Shown here piece after piece: positions 53,972-63,200 of a DNA stretch of 64,000 nucleotides. Origin of the DNA: Chitinophagaceae bacterium (lineage in GTDB: Bacteria; Bacteroidota; Bacteroidia; Chitinophagales; Chitinophagaceae); assembly GCA_016720585.1 (NCBI GenBank), contig JADKKH010000005.1, forward strand, positions 124,001 through 188,000. The letters are read 5' to 3'. Position 1 is the first letter of the stretch, and the number at the start of each line of letters is the position of its first letter. The notes under the pieces are model-generated. The model was not told the DNA's origin, ran no database searches, and worked only from the letters and a program-made list of their open reading frames with translations. The translations under genes were made by a program, and so were the position numbers.

Positions 53972-56488
53972 TTAGCCGAATAACTCCGGTTGGTTTCCTT
54001 CTTTAGATTTTACCCATTCCATTTCAGTGGATTTACTATAATCGGCCAGTTTGGTTCCCACGGTTCTATAACCTGTTACTTCAGCTATCCGGGCAATTTT
54101 TAATTTCCCTTTTCGTATTTGTGCACCCCTGCCCTGCTGCATGGCCAGCACCGGCTCTTCAGCTGTGGTAACAGCTTCAACATAATTCCCTTCCCCTTCT
54201 TTGATAAAAAGGAATTTATTTTTCAGTGTTGTCGTTTCAATTTTAAACCGTTTGGCCATAAATTGTTTTTTCTCCATATCCGCATAGATCGCTGTTACTA
54301 TTTTTCCGGGGTTGAATTTCTCAATACAGATCACTTTTTCGGAATCCAGTTTCTGGGTCAATTCCTGGTCTGTGATTTCATAATTACCATCACTGTAAAC
54401 AACTAATATCCTTTCATCCCCTTCAAACATCCCGAGAAATTGCCCCTTTTCATCCGTATTTAACCTGCCAAACTGATCATCGTACCATAATTTCTTTCCG
54501 GCAATCGTTGAAACCCCGGCTTCTTTCAGGCGCACGGATTTAATGGGATATTTGGTCACTGTATTTCCCATACTACTCCTTCCTTTAATTTCCAATTCTG
54601 CAAAATTAAATTCCAGTTCTTTTTTATGAGCCGCGCAGCCGGGAGTCAGGGTAATTTTTACCAGTTCTGCCTCCCCATTGCGATTCACAGACAGGTAATG
54701 CACTTTACTCTTTTCATCACCTTTCGTGAGGTCGTATTCTTTATCCCGGGTTACACCGGTCACATTAAACCGTTTGGCAAAACTTTTTCCGCCTTTTCCA
54801 TCCGCATAGATCATGTTATAGGTCGTACGTTCATCATTCTTCTGAAATACAGCTGCATGAATAATGTCTTTACCGATAAAAGCTTTATCAGACACTTTGA
54901 CCACTTTCATAATGCCCCTTTTGGCAAAAACGATAATATCATCCAGGTCTGAACATTCAAATAGCAATTCATCTTTCTTCAACCCGGTTCCGATAAATCC
55001 TTCTTCCCGGTTTACATATAACCGGGCATTGGCGATAGCAACACTCTTTGCTTCAATAATTTCAAATTGTTTAATCTCGGTCTTTCTTCCCCGGTCTTTG
55101 CCGTATTTCTTCAGCAGGTTCTCAAAATAAGCCACGGCAAAATCCACCAGGTTATTCAAATCATTCTTTACCTGTTTTATCTCCGCTTCCAGACCTTTTA
55201 TCTGATCATTCAACTCGTCAATATCCAATTTATAAATCCGACGAACCGGCTTTTCAGTCAGTTTGATTATATCTTCCTGTGTAATGGCCCTTTTTAATTG
55301 TTTTTTAAAAGGAACAAAAGCTTTATCAATACCGTCCAAAACTTTTTCCCAGGTTTCATGTTTCTTTTCCAGTTCCTTGTATATCTTTTCTTCGAAGAAT
55401 ATTTTCTCTAAAGAAGTGTAATGCCATTTTTCCTGGAGTTCATTTAATTTGATCTTTAGCTCCTGTTCCAGCAGGTCCCTGGTTTTATCAACCGAAAGTT
55501 TTAATAATTCCTGCACACCCAGGAATTGTGGTTTGTCTGCAACAATCACACAGGCGTTTGGGGAAATGGATATTTCACAATCCGTGAATTTGTATAATGC
55601 ATCAATAGTAATATCCGGGGAAATACCCGGGGCCAGGTCAACCTGTATTTCCACTTCAGCGGCCGTATTATCGGTTACCTTTTTGATTTTTATTTTATTC
55701 TGTTCGTTGGCCTTTACAATGGATTCCATCAGTTGTGTGGTAGTAACCCCATAAGGCACACTTTTAATGGCCAATGTTTTCTTATCCACTTCTTCAATAT
55801 GTGCCCTGACTTTCACCTTACCCCCGCGTTTACCCTGGTTGTAATCGGCAACATCGATCATGCCCCCTGTAAGAAAATCTGGATGCAATTCAAATCTTTT
55901 TCCCCGCAAATGTTTAATGGCCGCCTCAATAATTTCACAAAAATTATGCGGAAGGATTTTAGTGGAAAGGCCCACAGCGATACCATCAGCCCCTTGTGCC
56001 AGCAATAATGGAAACTTCATAGGCAAGGCAACAGGTTCATTTTTCCGGCCATCATAACTCAATTGCCATTCTGTGGTCTTAGCATTAAAAGCCACTTCCA
56101 GAGCAAACTTGCTGAGCCTTGCTTCAATATAACGGGCAGCGGCTGCATCATCACCGGTTCTAACATCACCCCAGTTTCCCTGTGTATCTATCAGCAAATC
56201 CTTTTGCCCCATATTCACAAGCGCATCACCAATACTGGCATCCCCGTGGGGATGATATTGCATCGCCTGGCCTATAATATTGGCCACTTTGTTGTAACGC
56301 CCGTCGTCCATTTCCTTCATGGCATGAAGGATACGGCGTTGCACTGGCTTTAAACCGTCTTCGATAGCCGGAACCGCCCTTTCCAGGATTACATAGGAGG
56401 CATAGTCGAGAAACCATGTCTTATACTGACCATGCAGGCCATGATCGTTACTGCTGACCTCGGTTAATTTATTCTTTGCTGCACTCAT
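53972..56488 (-). CDS. parC: DNA topoisomerase IV subunit A
   Basis: Breakage-rejoining subunit of topoisomerase IV, 838 residues. N-terminal AIEDGLKPVQRRILHAMKEM (winged helix), the quinolone-region motif MQYHPHGDASIGDALVNMGQ, and the catalytic Tyr120 in AAAARYIEARLSKFA. Then comes a long coiled-coil and a C-terminal domain with weak beta-pinwheel-like repeats rather than the full GyrA set, which supports ParC over GyrA. It forms the last gene of the parE - methyltransferase - DUF1835 - parC unit. Confidence 0.92.
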   Translation of the reverse strand: MSAAKNKLTEVSSNDHGLHGQYKTWFLDYASYVILERAVPAIEDGLKPVQRRILHAMKEMDDGRYNKVANIIGQAMQYHPHGDASIGDALVNMGQKDLLIDTQGNWGDVRTGDDAAAARYIEARLSKFALEVAFNAKTTEWQLSYDGRKNEPVALPMKFPLLLAQGADGIAVGLSTKILPHNFCEIIEAAIKHLRGKRFELHPDFLTGGMIDVADYNQGKRGGKVKVRAHIEEVDKKTLAIKSVPYGVTTTQLMESIVKANEQNKIKIKKVTDNTAAEVEIQVDLAPGISPDITIDALYKFTDCEISISPNACVIVADKPQFLGVQELLKLSVDKTRDLLEQELKIKLNELQEKWHYTSLEKIFFEEKIYKELEKKHETWEKVLDGIDKAFVPFKKQLKRAITQEDIIKLTEKPVRRIYKLDIDELNDQIKGLEAEIKQVKNDLNNLVDFAVAYFENLLKKYGKDRGRKTEIKQFEIIEAKSVAIANARLYVNREEGFIGTGLKKDELLFECSDLDDIIVFAKRGIMKVVKVSDKAFIGKDIIHAAVFQKNDERTTYNMIYADGKGGKSFAKRFNVTGVTRDKEYDLTKGDEKSKVHYLSVNRNGEAELVKITLTPGCAAHKKELEFNFAELEIKGRSSMGNTVTKYPIKSVRLKEAGVSTIAGKKLWYDDQFGRLNTDEKGQFLGMFEGDERILVVYSDGNYEITDQELTQKLDSEKVICIEKFNPGKIVTAIYADMEKKQFMAKRFKIETTTLKNKFLFIKEGEGNYVEAVTTAEEPVLAMQQGRGAQIRKGKLKIARIAEVTGYRTVGTKLADYSKSTEMEWVKSKEGNQPELFG

Positions 56489-56566
56489 TTTATAAAGAAA
56501 TTCATTCTACAAAATCATAAAGGCAATCATTAATAATACAATGTCGTGGTTGGTTAATTATTGTAT

Positions 56567-57421
56567 TTAACCAACTACGGAATTCTCTTCTGAAATAACT
56601 TCAACCTGTTTCGCCCCAACCTGCCTCACATCAAAATCTTTCCAACCTTTATTCACATCCCCGGTCACGTCAATTTTTCCCTGGCTTATTAAGACTTTCA
56701 TCCGCCACATGATAAATACATCTCCAGTCTTGATTTTCATCCGGTGCAATGTGTTGCTCAATACCCGTGTCGCTTTTTGCCATTCCCCCGTAAGATTTTT
56801 CAGAATTTCGTTATCATAAAAATTTTCTTCTTTCCCAATAATCTTCTTACCTCCTTCCAGTATCCGCACCAGGGCATTCTCTCCTGAAATTTTTCTCCAT
56901 TCATCCGGGTCAATTTCAAATTCACTTAATGTAACAGGCCGGGAAAGTTTTTTGGCTTTAATAAATTCTTTTGGTTGTATCTCATTCAGCCAGGAAGGAT
57001 AGAAAATATGACCCTTCTCATTAATAAAAGGAAGGTTATTAAGATACAGAACCATGATCCTGCCCTGGTATTCCCTGAATTGTGGCATGAGCCAAAAATA
57101 GCCTGTCACATCGTGCTGATTCTGCGCCATCCATATCCACAACTCTTCCCCGGGATTTTCATCCAACCTTGCCTTTAGTTGTTTTACCGTTTCCCGGTCA
57201 TCAAAAGTTCCCACATGGCTATCACCCTGAACTGATCCCTGGAGCAGGGTTCTCCACCACTCCAGCCTGGCCTGCCAGCCTTCTTCCGTATCTAAAGCCT
57301 GCAGGGGGCCAACGGCAAAATCATCTTTTATCTGCACAATTTCCCCTGATAAAGTAGCGTCTATCTCAATTACCTGCTTCATCAGTTCCAATTCGCTTTC
57401 ATTAAAAACTATATGTATCAT
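56567..57421 (-). CDS. DUF1835/DUF3658 domain protein
   Basis: A 284-residue cytoplasmic protein. The N-terminus (MIHIVFNESELELMKQVIEI, then DDFAVGPLQALDTEEGWQAR) matches DUF1835, and residues about 160-275 match the accompanying DUF3658 (ARILEGGKKIIGKEENFYDN; MKIKTGDVFIMWRMKVLISQ). Biochemical role unknown. Its ATG overlaps the stop of the upstream methyltransferase gene by four bases, indicating translational coupling. It sits between parE and parC. Confidence 0.85.
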   Translation of the reverse strand: MIHIVFNESELELMKQVIEIDATLSGEIVQIKDDFAVGPLQALDTEEGWQARLEWWRTLLQGSVQGDSHVGTFDDRETVKQLKARLDENPGEELWIWMAQNQHDVTGYFWLMPQFREYQGRIMVLYLNNLPFINEKGHIFYPSWLNEIQPKEFIKAKKLSRPVTLSEFEIDPDEWRKISGENALVRILEGGKKIIGKEENFYDNEILKNLTGEWQKATRVLSNTLHRMKIKTGDVFIMWRMKVLISQGKIDVTGDVNKGWKDFDVRQVGAKQVEVISEENSVVG

Positions 57422-58218
57422 ACTGAATTGATATTTGTAATTGGTTGAATAATATAATAAACGCAGGTTGTATAAAAATTCCGGACAAAAGGAATTGCTT
57501 TAATAAGGCTGAATTGTTTTACCGGTTTCCAGCCAAACTTCCATTCATAAATCGGGTTCAGCAAATAATGTCTTACCTGAAAGAATGTATACCCCTCTTT
57601 TTTACAGATTCTTTCAAACCGCTCTATGCTGATTCCGGTATCTCTGATTTCCATCAGGGCTTCAACGGGTTCTTTCTTCTTTTTTAATATCCATCGGTAC
57701 AAGTTCTTTGGCAATAAGTGTATGTATGGCAGCTTCGAAATAGTTGAATGACACATCTGCTGGTGCCCGCCAAAAGGCATATACCAGGGAGGAAAGCCAA
57801 AGAAAACTATGCCCCCTGGTTTCAGAAATTTTTTCATCCAGCCAATCAATTTTGCCTGATCATGTATATGCTCTATCACATCTTTTAAAACAATAATGTC
57901 AAATAGCCCGTTGAAATCCTTTTCTACATCTACCAAATAAATATCTTTCACGACAAACCGGAGTCTTCCGGCAGCCATATCTTCCGGCAAAAATAACCGG
58001 GCATTATCTATCCGGGATGCATCGAGTTCTACCCCCACGCCTGCACATCCTTTATTAATAAATGCTTTCAGCACGCCACCTTCGCCGCAACCAATTTCCA
58101 ATACCCGCATTCCTTTTTTTACCGGAAATTTTTCTTCGATAAAAGGAATGACATATTTCTCAGCGTTTAAAACCTGGATGTCAAAATATTTTTTTCTATC
58201 GGCGTGGAATTCAAACAC
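57418..58218 (-). CDS. Class I SAM-dependent methyltransferase
   Basis: A 266-residue methyltransferase with the SAM loop GMRVLEIGCGEGGVLKAFIN, the acidic strand-2 residue in GVGVELDASR, and a motif-III-like FDIIVLKDVIEHIHDQAKLI, followed by WMKKFLKPGGIVFFGFPPW. The C-terminus is hydrophobic/aromatic (SLIKAIPFVRNFYTTCVYYI). The fold is that of small-molecule or lipid methyltransferases; the substrate is unknown. It starts 5 bases after the parE stop, so it is in the topoisomerase operon. Confidence 0.9.
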   Translation of the reverse strand: MFEFHADRKKYFDIQVLNAEKYVIPFIEEKFPVKKGMRVLEIGCGEGGVLKAFINKGCAGVGVELDASRIDNARLFLPEDMAAGRLRFVVKDIYLVDVEKDFNGLFDIIVLKDVIEHIHDQAKLIGWMKKFLKPGGIVFFGFPPWYMPFGGHQQMCHSTISKLPYIHLLPKNLYRWILKKKKEPVEALMEIRDTGISIERFERICKKEGYTFFQVRHYLLNPIYEWKFGWKPVKQFSLIKAIPFVRNFYTTCVYYIIQPITNINSV

Positions 58219-58223
58219 GTTTC

Positions 58224-60122
58224 TTAAATACGCTCTACAGGAGCTTCCAACTCCACTTTCAGGTTAGTAATAATAAATTCCTGTCTCTCGGGTGTATTCT
58301 TTCCCATATAATATTCCAGCAATTGCTGAATATGTTCACCTTCCTCCACCCGCATGAGTTGTTTCCTCATACCCGTTCCGATAAACTGTCCGAATTCGTC
58401 CGGGCTTATTTCACCCAACCCTTTAAACCGGGTTACTTCAGGTTTAGTTCCCAGTCTTTTCATCGCATCCTTTTTCTCAGTTTCGCTGAAACAATAAACC
58501 GTTTCCTGCTTATTCCGCACCCGGAACAAGGGCGTTTCCAGCACATATACTTTTTCATGTTTCACCAGGTCAGGAAAAAATTGCAGAAAGAATGTCATTA
58601 ATAATAAACGAATGTGCATCCCGTCAACATCGGCATCGGTGGCGATCACCACATTATTAAACCGAAGTTCTTCCAATCCCTCTTCAATGTTCAGCGCATG
58701 TTGCAGGAGGTTAAACTCTTCATTTTCATATACCACTTTTTTGGTAAGTCCAAAACAGTTCAACGGTTTACCACGGAGACTAAAAACGGCTTGTGTTTCC
58801 ACATTTCGTGCTTTGGTAATGGATCCGCTGGCGCTATCCCCCTCCGTAATAAACAGGGTGGTTTCTTTTTGTTTAACAACAAACTCATCTTTTCCTTTAG
58901 CCGGGGATTCATCATTGAGGTGATACCGGCAGTCACGCAATTTCTTATTATGCAGATTGGCTTTCTTGGCTCTCTCATTTGCAAGTTTACGAATTCCCGA
59001 GAGTTCCTTTCGCTCTCTTTCGCTTTGTTCGATCCGTTTTTTTAAACCATCAGCCGTAACGGGGTTCTTATGCAGGAAGTTGTCCAATTCTTTAGCTAAA
59101 AAATCTCCCACAAACTGGCGCATACTGGGACCTTCAAAGTCTACATTCAGTGAACCCAACTTTGTTTTTGTCTGCGATTCAAAAACCGGTTCTACCACCC
59201 GCACGGAAACGGCCGCAACAATTCCGGTACGTATATCTGATGCGTCATAATCTTTTTTAAAGAAATCGCGGATCGTTTTTACATAGGCCTCCCGGAATGC
59301 CTGTTGGTGTGTACCTCCCTGGGTTGTATGTTGTCCATTTACAAAACTGTAAATATCTTCCCCGTATTCGTTGGTATGAGAAATAGCGACTTCGATATCA
59401 TTGCCCGTGAGATGAATAATCGGATACCGGATCTCATCTTCGTTGGTTTTACGCTGTAATAAATCCAGCAAACCATTTTTACTGATAAAACTTTTCCCAT
59501 TGAAAATAATCCGCAGCCCTGCATTCAAAAAACAATAATTCCAGATTTGATTTTCTAAGAACTCCGGATGGAATTTGAAATTTTTAAATACCGTTTCATC
59601 CGGAATAAACGTAACCAGTGTGCCATTCTCTTCTGTGGTCTTGACCTCTTTATATTCTTTAATTAAAAACCCTTTTTCAAACTCAGCCGTTTTTTCTTTT
59701 CCTTCCCGTATGGCTGTTACTTTAAAATAATTGCTTAATGCATTAACTGCTTTTGTACCCACGCCGTTCAACCCCACCGATTTCTGGAAAGCCTTGCTGT
59801 CGAATTTAGCCCCGGTATTCACTTTGCTCACTACGTCCACTACCTTTCCCAGCGGTATGCCGCGTCCATAATCCCTTACCGTTACCGTTTTTCCCTCAAT
59901 ATTAAGTTCAATATTTTTCCCATGGCCCATGGCAAATTCATCAATACAATTGTCCATTACCTCCTTCACGAGCACATAGATTCCATCATCGGGGGATGAA
60001 CCATCGCCCAGTTTACCAATATACATACCCGGTCTCAGGCGGATATGTTCTTTCCAGTCGAGGGATTTTATACTATCCTCGTCATACTTAAAAAGATCGG
60101 TCGCTTCTTTTTCTTTTGCCAT
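58224..60122 (-). CDS. parE: DNA topoisomerase IV subunit B
   Basis: ATPase subunit of topoisomerase IV, 632 residues. GHKL motifs: VKEVMDNCIDEFAMGHG (catalytic Glu/Asn), VRDYGRGIPLGKVVDVVSK, and the lid GLNGVGTKAVNALS. Transducer region QTKTKLGSLN and TOPRIM motifs LFITEGDSASGSITKARN and ATDADVDGMHIRLLL follow. Length and pairing with parC support ParE rather than GyrB. Confidence 0.95.
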   Translation of the reverse strand: MAKEKEATDLFKYDEDSIKSLDWKEHIRLRPGMYIGKLGDGSSPDDGIYVLVKEVMDNCIDEFAMGHGKNIELNIEGKTVTVRDYGRGIPLGKVVDVVSKVNTGAKFDSKAFQKSVGLNGVGTKAVNALSNYFKVTAIREGKEKTAEFEKGFLIKEYKEVKTTEENGTLVTFIPDETVFKNFKFHPEFLENQIWNYCFLNAGLRIIFNGKSFISKNGLLDLLQRKTNEDEIRYPIIHLTGNDIEVAISHTNEYGEDIYSFVNGQHTTQGGTHQQAFREAYVKTIRDFFKKDYDASDIRTGIVAAVSVRVVEPVFESQTKTKLGSLNVDFEGPSMRQFVGDFLAKELDNFLHKNPVTADGLKKRIEQSERERKELSGIRKLANERAKKANLHNKKLRDCRYHLNDESPAKGKDEFVVKQKETTLFITEGDSASGSITKARNVETQAVFSLRGKPLNCFGLTKKVVYENEEFNLLQHALNIEEGLEELRFNNVVIATDADVDGMHIRLLLMTFFLQFFPDLVKHEKVYVLETPLFRVRNKQETVYCFSETEKKDAMKRLGTKPEVTRFKGLGEISPDEFGQFIGTGMRKQLMRVEEGEHIQQLLEYYMGKNTPERQEFIITNLKVELEAPVERI

Positions 60123-60240
60123 ATTTAGCTATCACCCCTAGTTAATCGCTGGGTGATTCATTTTTAGGTTATCCGCAATTTTCGTTAACCAGCACCAGTT
60201 TCCCAGATCATCATCTTTGGGTCGCTGATTCAGGGTATTG

Positions 60241-60256
60241 CCTGCCGGTAGGCAGG
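60241..60256. repeat. Partial REP-like palindrome, copy A4
   Basis: CCTGCCGGTAGGCAGG, 16 bases: a shortened copy of the CCTGCC family with one A/C change in the right arm. It lies in the parE leader. Confidence 0.65.
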
Positions 60257-60301
60257 TTCTCTTCCCACTAATAGTGCTCTCCTTATTTCCATACCTTTCA
60301 C

Positions 60302-60323
60302 AAAAAACCTCCCAATCGGGAGG
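60302..60323 (-). terminator. Terminator-like hairpin upstream of parE
   Basis: A 6-bp stem CCTCCC / GGGAGG with a 4-base loop, then six T on the minus strand. It could end transcription of the decayed minus-strand gene at 60477-60668, or act as an attenuator: a TATATTTG element lies just upstream (60341-60348). Confidence 0.65.
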
Positions 60324-60476
60324 CATTGGTCGGTGTTGGGCAAATATAACGAAAGCACACCTGCCTTATGGATTTGGAGTTATTCACAGGTGGGGAAAAA
60401 TCGTTGGTTAGTTTGATTTTTTACGGGAATTTAAACTTGTTTTTAGTAAATTAATAAACCTTACAAAATACCATCA

Positions 60477-60668
60477 CTAACCAATGTCAAAAGAAAAATA
60501 AATACCCATAATAAACTTTCGTGATAACTCAATCTGATGTACAAAATCCCCTAATCTTTCGCCGGCTCCTACTTTAAGAATTCCTTGGCCGATGGCATGG
60601 ATTCGAAAAGGTGGAGTAATCTGACTGGAATAGTCCTTATAGACATAGTATCGAATCCATAAAGGAAT
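60477..60668 (-). pseudogene. Possible remnant of a protein-coding gene
   Basis: A 63-codon open stretch with protein-like composition and no good start: it reads LWIRYYVYKDYSSQITPPFR, continues ILKVGAGERLGDFVHQIELS, and ends RKFIMGIYFSFDIG and a stop. A neighbouring plus-strand frame (60672-60887) includes GITFFDFAVKDGNFNALLWP. Both look like coding relics, but I cannot identify a family; random open frames of this length occur in AT-rich DNA. Confidence 0.35.
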
Positions 60669-60899
60669 TGATTACTAAGAAATAAAAAATCCAACACTGA
60701 TACAACGTTTTATAATGAGGGCATAACGTTTTTTGATTTTGCAGTAAAGGATGGTAATTTTAATGCCTTGTTATGGCCCGGGCATTTCAGGGATAAGGCT
60801 GTAAGTGTGTTTTGGCTGATTATTTTATCAAATCACCCATTTTACGCCTTTTTGTACTTAAAAATGTGTTCGAATCAATCCTATTAGATTAATCTCCCC

Positions 60900-60907
60900 T
60901 AATTTTG
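60900..60907 (+). promoter_or_regulatory. -7 element of the DUF4394 gene
   Basis: TAATTTTG matches TAnnTTTG, 26 bases before the ATG at 60934. Confidence 0.5.
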
Positions 60908-60933
60908 TACTAAACCAATCAAAACCACTCCAT

Positions 60934-62475
60934 ATGAATAAGAGTTTGCAATCATTCTTTCTGTTATTGGGTCTTTCAGGCCTTATATTTTTAATTAGTT
61001 GTGCTAAGGATCCGGATAATGATGGAGAAGTAACAACTATTCCGGCTATTCCCGTTTTCAAACCAGACATTGTTTTCTATGGTTTATCAAACGCAAACCA
61101 GCTTATAAAACTGAATGCAAAAGCACCGGGGACTGTGATTTCGACAACGGCTATTACAGGGTTACCTGTAGGTGAAAAAATAATTGCAATAGATTTTCGT
61201 CCTGCAACTGGACAGCTTTATGGATTGGGTGGTGGTCGTATTTATGTAATTAATCATGAAACAGGTACAGCTACTGTTATTGGAACATCTTCTATTGTTC
61301 CAGCACTTACTAGTTCATTAGCCGGATTTGATTTTAATCCAACTGCCGACCATATTCGTATAGTTACAGCATCAGGACAAAACTTACGTCTTAACCCGGA
61401 AACAGGTACAGTAATTGGTGTTGATCCTGCATTAAATCCTGGTTCACTATCTGTTGCAGGAGCAGCTTATACGAATAGTTTTTCAGGAGCAACAGCAACG
61501 ACTTTGTATACAGTTGATTTTCTTAATCGGACATTATATAAACAGGATCCACCAAATAGTGGACTGTCAATTATAGTTGCTGGCTTTGCTCCAGCTTCAC
61601 TGGGCAATGATGGTGGCTTTGATATTTCTCCTGATAATTCAGTAGCCCTTGCCTCATATAATTATGGTGGTGCTGCAGGTCTAATGCAAATTAACCTTAC
61701 AACTGGTTATGGTACCGATCTCGGTAATCTTAGCTCCCCCATAATCGGCCTGGCAATACCTACAGTCCCGGTTGCCTATTCCATCGAAAATAATAACAAC
61801 ACCAACAATCTTCTTGTATTTAATTTACAGGTACCCGTTGTTCCCATCATCAAATCGATTACCGGTTTGCAGCCCAATGAAAAAATTCTTGGGATTGATA
61901 TGCGCCCTGTATCCGGACAACTCTATGCCCTGGGAAGCACCAGCAGGCTGTATACCATTAATATGGGTAACGGTGTTGCCACAGCTGTCGGCCCTGTATT
62001 CGGAACATTACTTAGCGGAACTCAATTCGGATTTGACTTTAACCCAACCGTTGACCGCATACGCGTGGTTAGCAATACCGGTCAAAATCTTAGACTGGAT
62101 CCTACAACAGGAGCTGTAGCAGCAGTAGATGTCGCCTTAAACCCGGGTGTTCCCAATGTTTCCTCCGCGGCATATACCAATAATTTTGCAGGTGCTGCAA
62201 CAACAACGCTCTATGCCATCGACAACTTTACGGGTAAATTATACATACAGAACCCGCCCAATAACGGCACACTGGTTGAAGTTGGAAGCCTGGGAGTAAC
62301 CATTAGCGGAGATAACGGGTTTGATATCGGAGGTACTTCCGGAAAAGCCTATGCATTTTTCAATACCGGTAGCACAAATAAGATATATACCATTAACCTG
62401 ACTACAGGTGCGGCTACTGAATTTACAACCATACCAGCCACCACCAGAGCTTTTTGTGTGGGCTTGGGTTTATAA
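60934..62475 (+). CDS. DUF4394 lipoprotein with two tandem domains
   Basis: A 513-residue lipoprotein (lipobox LIFLISC, Cys24). Two copies of the DUF4394 domain, each about 225 residues, share motifs: FYGLSNANQLIKLN / AYSIENNNNTNNLLVFNLQV, IAIDFRPATGQLYGLGG / LGIDMRPVSGQLYALGS, AGFDFNPTADHIRIVTASGQ / FGFDFNPTVDRIRVVSNTGQ, and the two TGAVAAVDVALNPG-type blocks. These beta-propeller-like proteins are thought to be surface-exposed; the ligand is unknown. A strong terminator follows. Confidence 0.88.
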   Translation: MNKSLQSFFLLLGLSGLIFLISCAKDPDNDGEVTTIPAIPVFKPDIVFYGLSNANQLIKLNAKAPGTVISTTAITGLPVGEKIIAIDFRPATGQLYGLGGGRIYVINHETGTATVIGTSSIVPALTSSLAGFDFNPTADHIRIVTASGQNLRLNPETGTVIGVDPALNPGSLSVAGAAYTNSFSGATATTLYTVDFLNRTLYKQDPPNSGLSIIVAGFAPASLGNDGGFDISPDNSVALASYNYGGAAGLMQINLTTGYGTDLGNLSSPIIGLAIPTVPVAYSIENNNNTNNLLVFNLQVPVVPIIKSITGLQPNEKILGIDMRPVSGQLYALGSTSRLYTINMGNGVATAVGPVFGTLLSGTQFGFDFNPTVDRIRVVSNTGQNLRLDPTTGAVAAVDVALNPGVPNVSSAAYTNNFAGAATTTLYAIDNFTGKLYIQNPPNNGTLVEVGSLGVTISGDNGFDIGGTSGKAYAFFNTGSTNKIYTINLTTGAATEFTTIPATTRAFCVGLGL

Positions 62476-62498
62476 ATTAAGACAGGATATTTTAGTAT

Positions 62499-62532
62499 AC
62501 TGCCCCGGTAGAAACCGGGGCAGTTTTTTTTT
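62499..62532 (+). terminator. Strong terminator of the DUF4394 gene
   Basis: A perfect 10-bp G/C-rich stem ACTGCCCCGG / CCGGGGCAGT, loop TAGAAA, then nine T. Confidence 0.9.
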
Positions 62533-62736
62533 CACTCTAAATGGAAATTCACTGTTTTTCTAAAGAAAATTTTCTAACCATCCATTCCAATTTTTCAAAA
62601 CATATTCAAAATTTTATTCGACAGTTAAATTTTATATAATCGATATAAATTGTTGATAATCAATATTTATTAAAACAATGAAGCAGTGTTAACCATAAGA
62701 AATAAGAAATTTCATCATCAAAAACTGCCAATCCCC

Positions 62737-62744
62737 TAATTTTG
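62737..62744 (+). promoter_or_regulatory. -7 element of the gene at 62864
   Basis: TAATTTTG, exact to TAnnTTTG, 119 bases before the ATG; the transcript would have a leader of about 110 bases. Confidence 0.45.
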
Positions 62745-62850
62745 AAATATACTACCAACCCATCAGATTCCTTCAATTTTCAACTGTATTGAGAACCTGT
62801 TATTCTGAACCAATAGATAATAATCAGGAAACCGGATTAATGAATTAATA

Positions 62851-62856
62851 AGGAGG
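62851..62856 (+). promoter_or_regulatory. Strong Shine-Dalgarno site
   Basis: AGGAGG inside TAAGGAGGAACTTTTATG, 7 bases before ATG 62864. Most genes in this window lack such a site, so this is the clearest start marker seen. Confidence 0.7.
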
Positions 62857-62863
62857 AACTTTT

Positions 62864-63136
62864 ATGTATACCTATGACCTGCTTGAAACAAGTTGCTATT
62901 ACCTGGTAAAGGAAAAAGAAGATTCGGCAATAAACATGATCAAAGTTGCCGTTGAATCAGACCATTGCCTCTTTATCCAGCGTTTTGATAAACCACTTGA
63001 AACATGTTGGAAATTAAAGAAAGATACGTTACATGACATCATTGAATGCCTGAGCGATGAGGCGGTGAAAGCATGGCAGCAGGCGCATTACCAGGACAAT
63101 GAAGATGCCTATTATGAAGAAGACACTGATGAATAG
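62864..63136 (+). CDS. Small cytoplasmic protein of unknown function
   Basis: A 90-residue protein, no signal peptide, with an acidic C-terminal tail (QDNEDAYYEEDTDE). The core SAINMIKVAVESDHCLFIQR, with KPLETCWKLKKDTLHDIIEC, is alpha/beta and unrecognised. A strong ribosome-binding site and a bidirectional terminator support it as a real gene. It might be a small regulatory or adaptor protein, but nothing in it shows this. Confidence 0.75.
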   Translation: MYTYDLLETSCYYLVKEKEDSAINMIKVAVESDHCLFIQRFDKPLETCWKLKKDTLHDIIECLSDEAVKAWQQAHYQDNEDAYYEEDTDE

Positions 63137-63152
63137 CCGGTAATCTAATTAT

Positions 63153-63183
63153 AAAAAAAGCTGCCTTAATAGCAGCTTTTTTT
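63153..63183. terminator. Bidirectional terminator
   Basis: A 9-bp stem AAAAGCTGC / GCAGCTTTT with a 7-base loop, T-runs on both strands. It ends the 90-residue gene on the plus strand and the surface-protein gene on the minus strand. Confidence 0.8.
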
Positions 63184-63200
63184 ATATCAAAATATTTCCT

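Larger units (their letters stand above)
60123..60933. other. Long intergenic region with repeat, terminator and gene remnants
   Basis: 811 bases without an intact gene. It holds a partial REP-like palindrome (60241-60256), a perfect terminator-like hairpin (60302-60323, minus), a TATATTTG element on the minus strand (60341-60348), and two decayed protein-like frames (minus 60477-60668; plus 60672-60887). The last 46 bases contain the promoter of the DUF4394 gene. Reading frames in it, such as 60138-60326, look spurious. Confidence 0.6.
62476..62863. other. Intergenic region before the 90-residue gene
   Basis: Apart from the terminator at 62499-62532, 388 bases of AT-rich DNA without a gene. 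A TAATTTTG -7 element at 62737-62744 is the likely promoter of the gene at 62864, giving a leader of roughly 110 bases. Confidence 0.6.

Noticed and set aside
60138..60326. 62-codon open frame (minus strand)
   Set aside because: It spans the partial palindrome and terminator hairpin, and has no protein-like pattern or ribosome-binding site.
60380..60388. TTATTCACA, a DnaA-box-like sequence
   Set aside because: Only one clear copy was seen; an origin needs a cluster with AT-rich DNA and usually dnaA or dnaN nearby.
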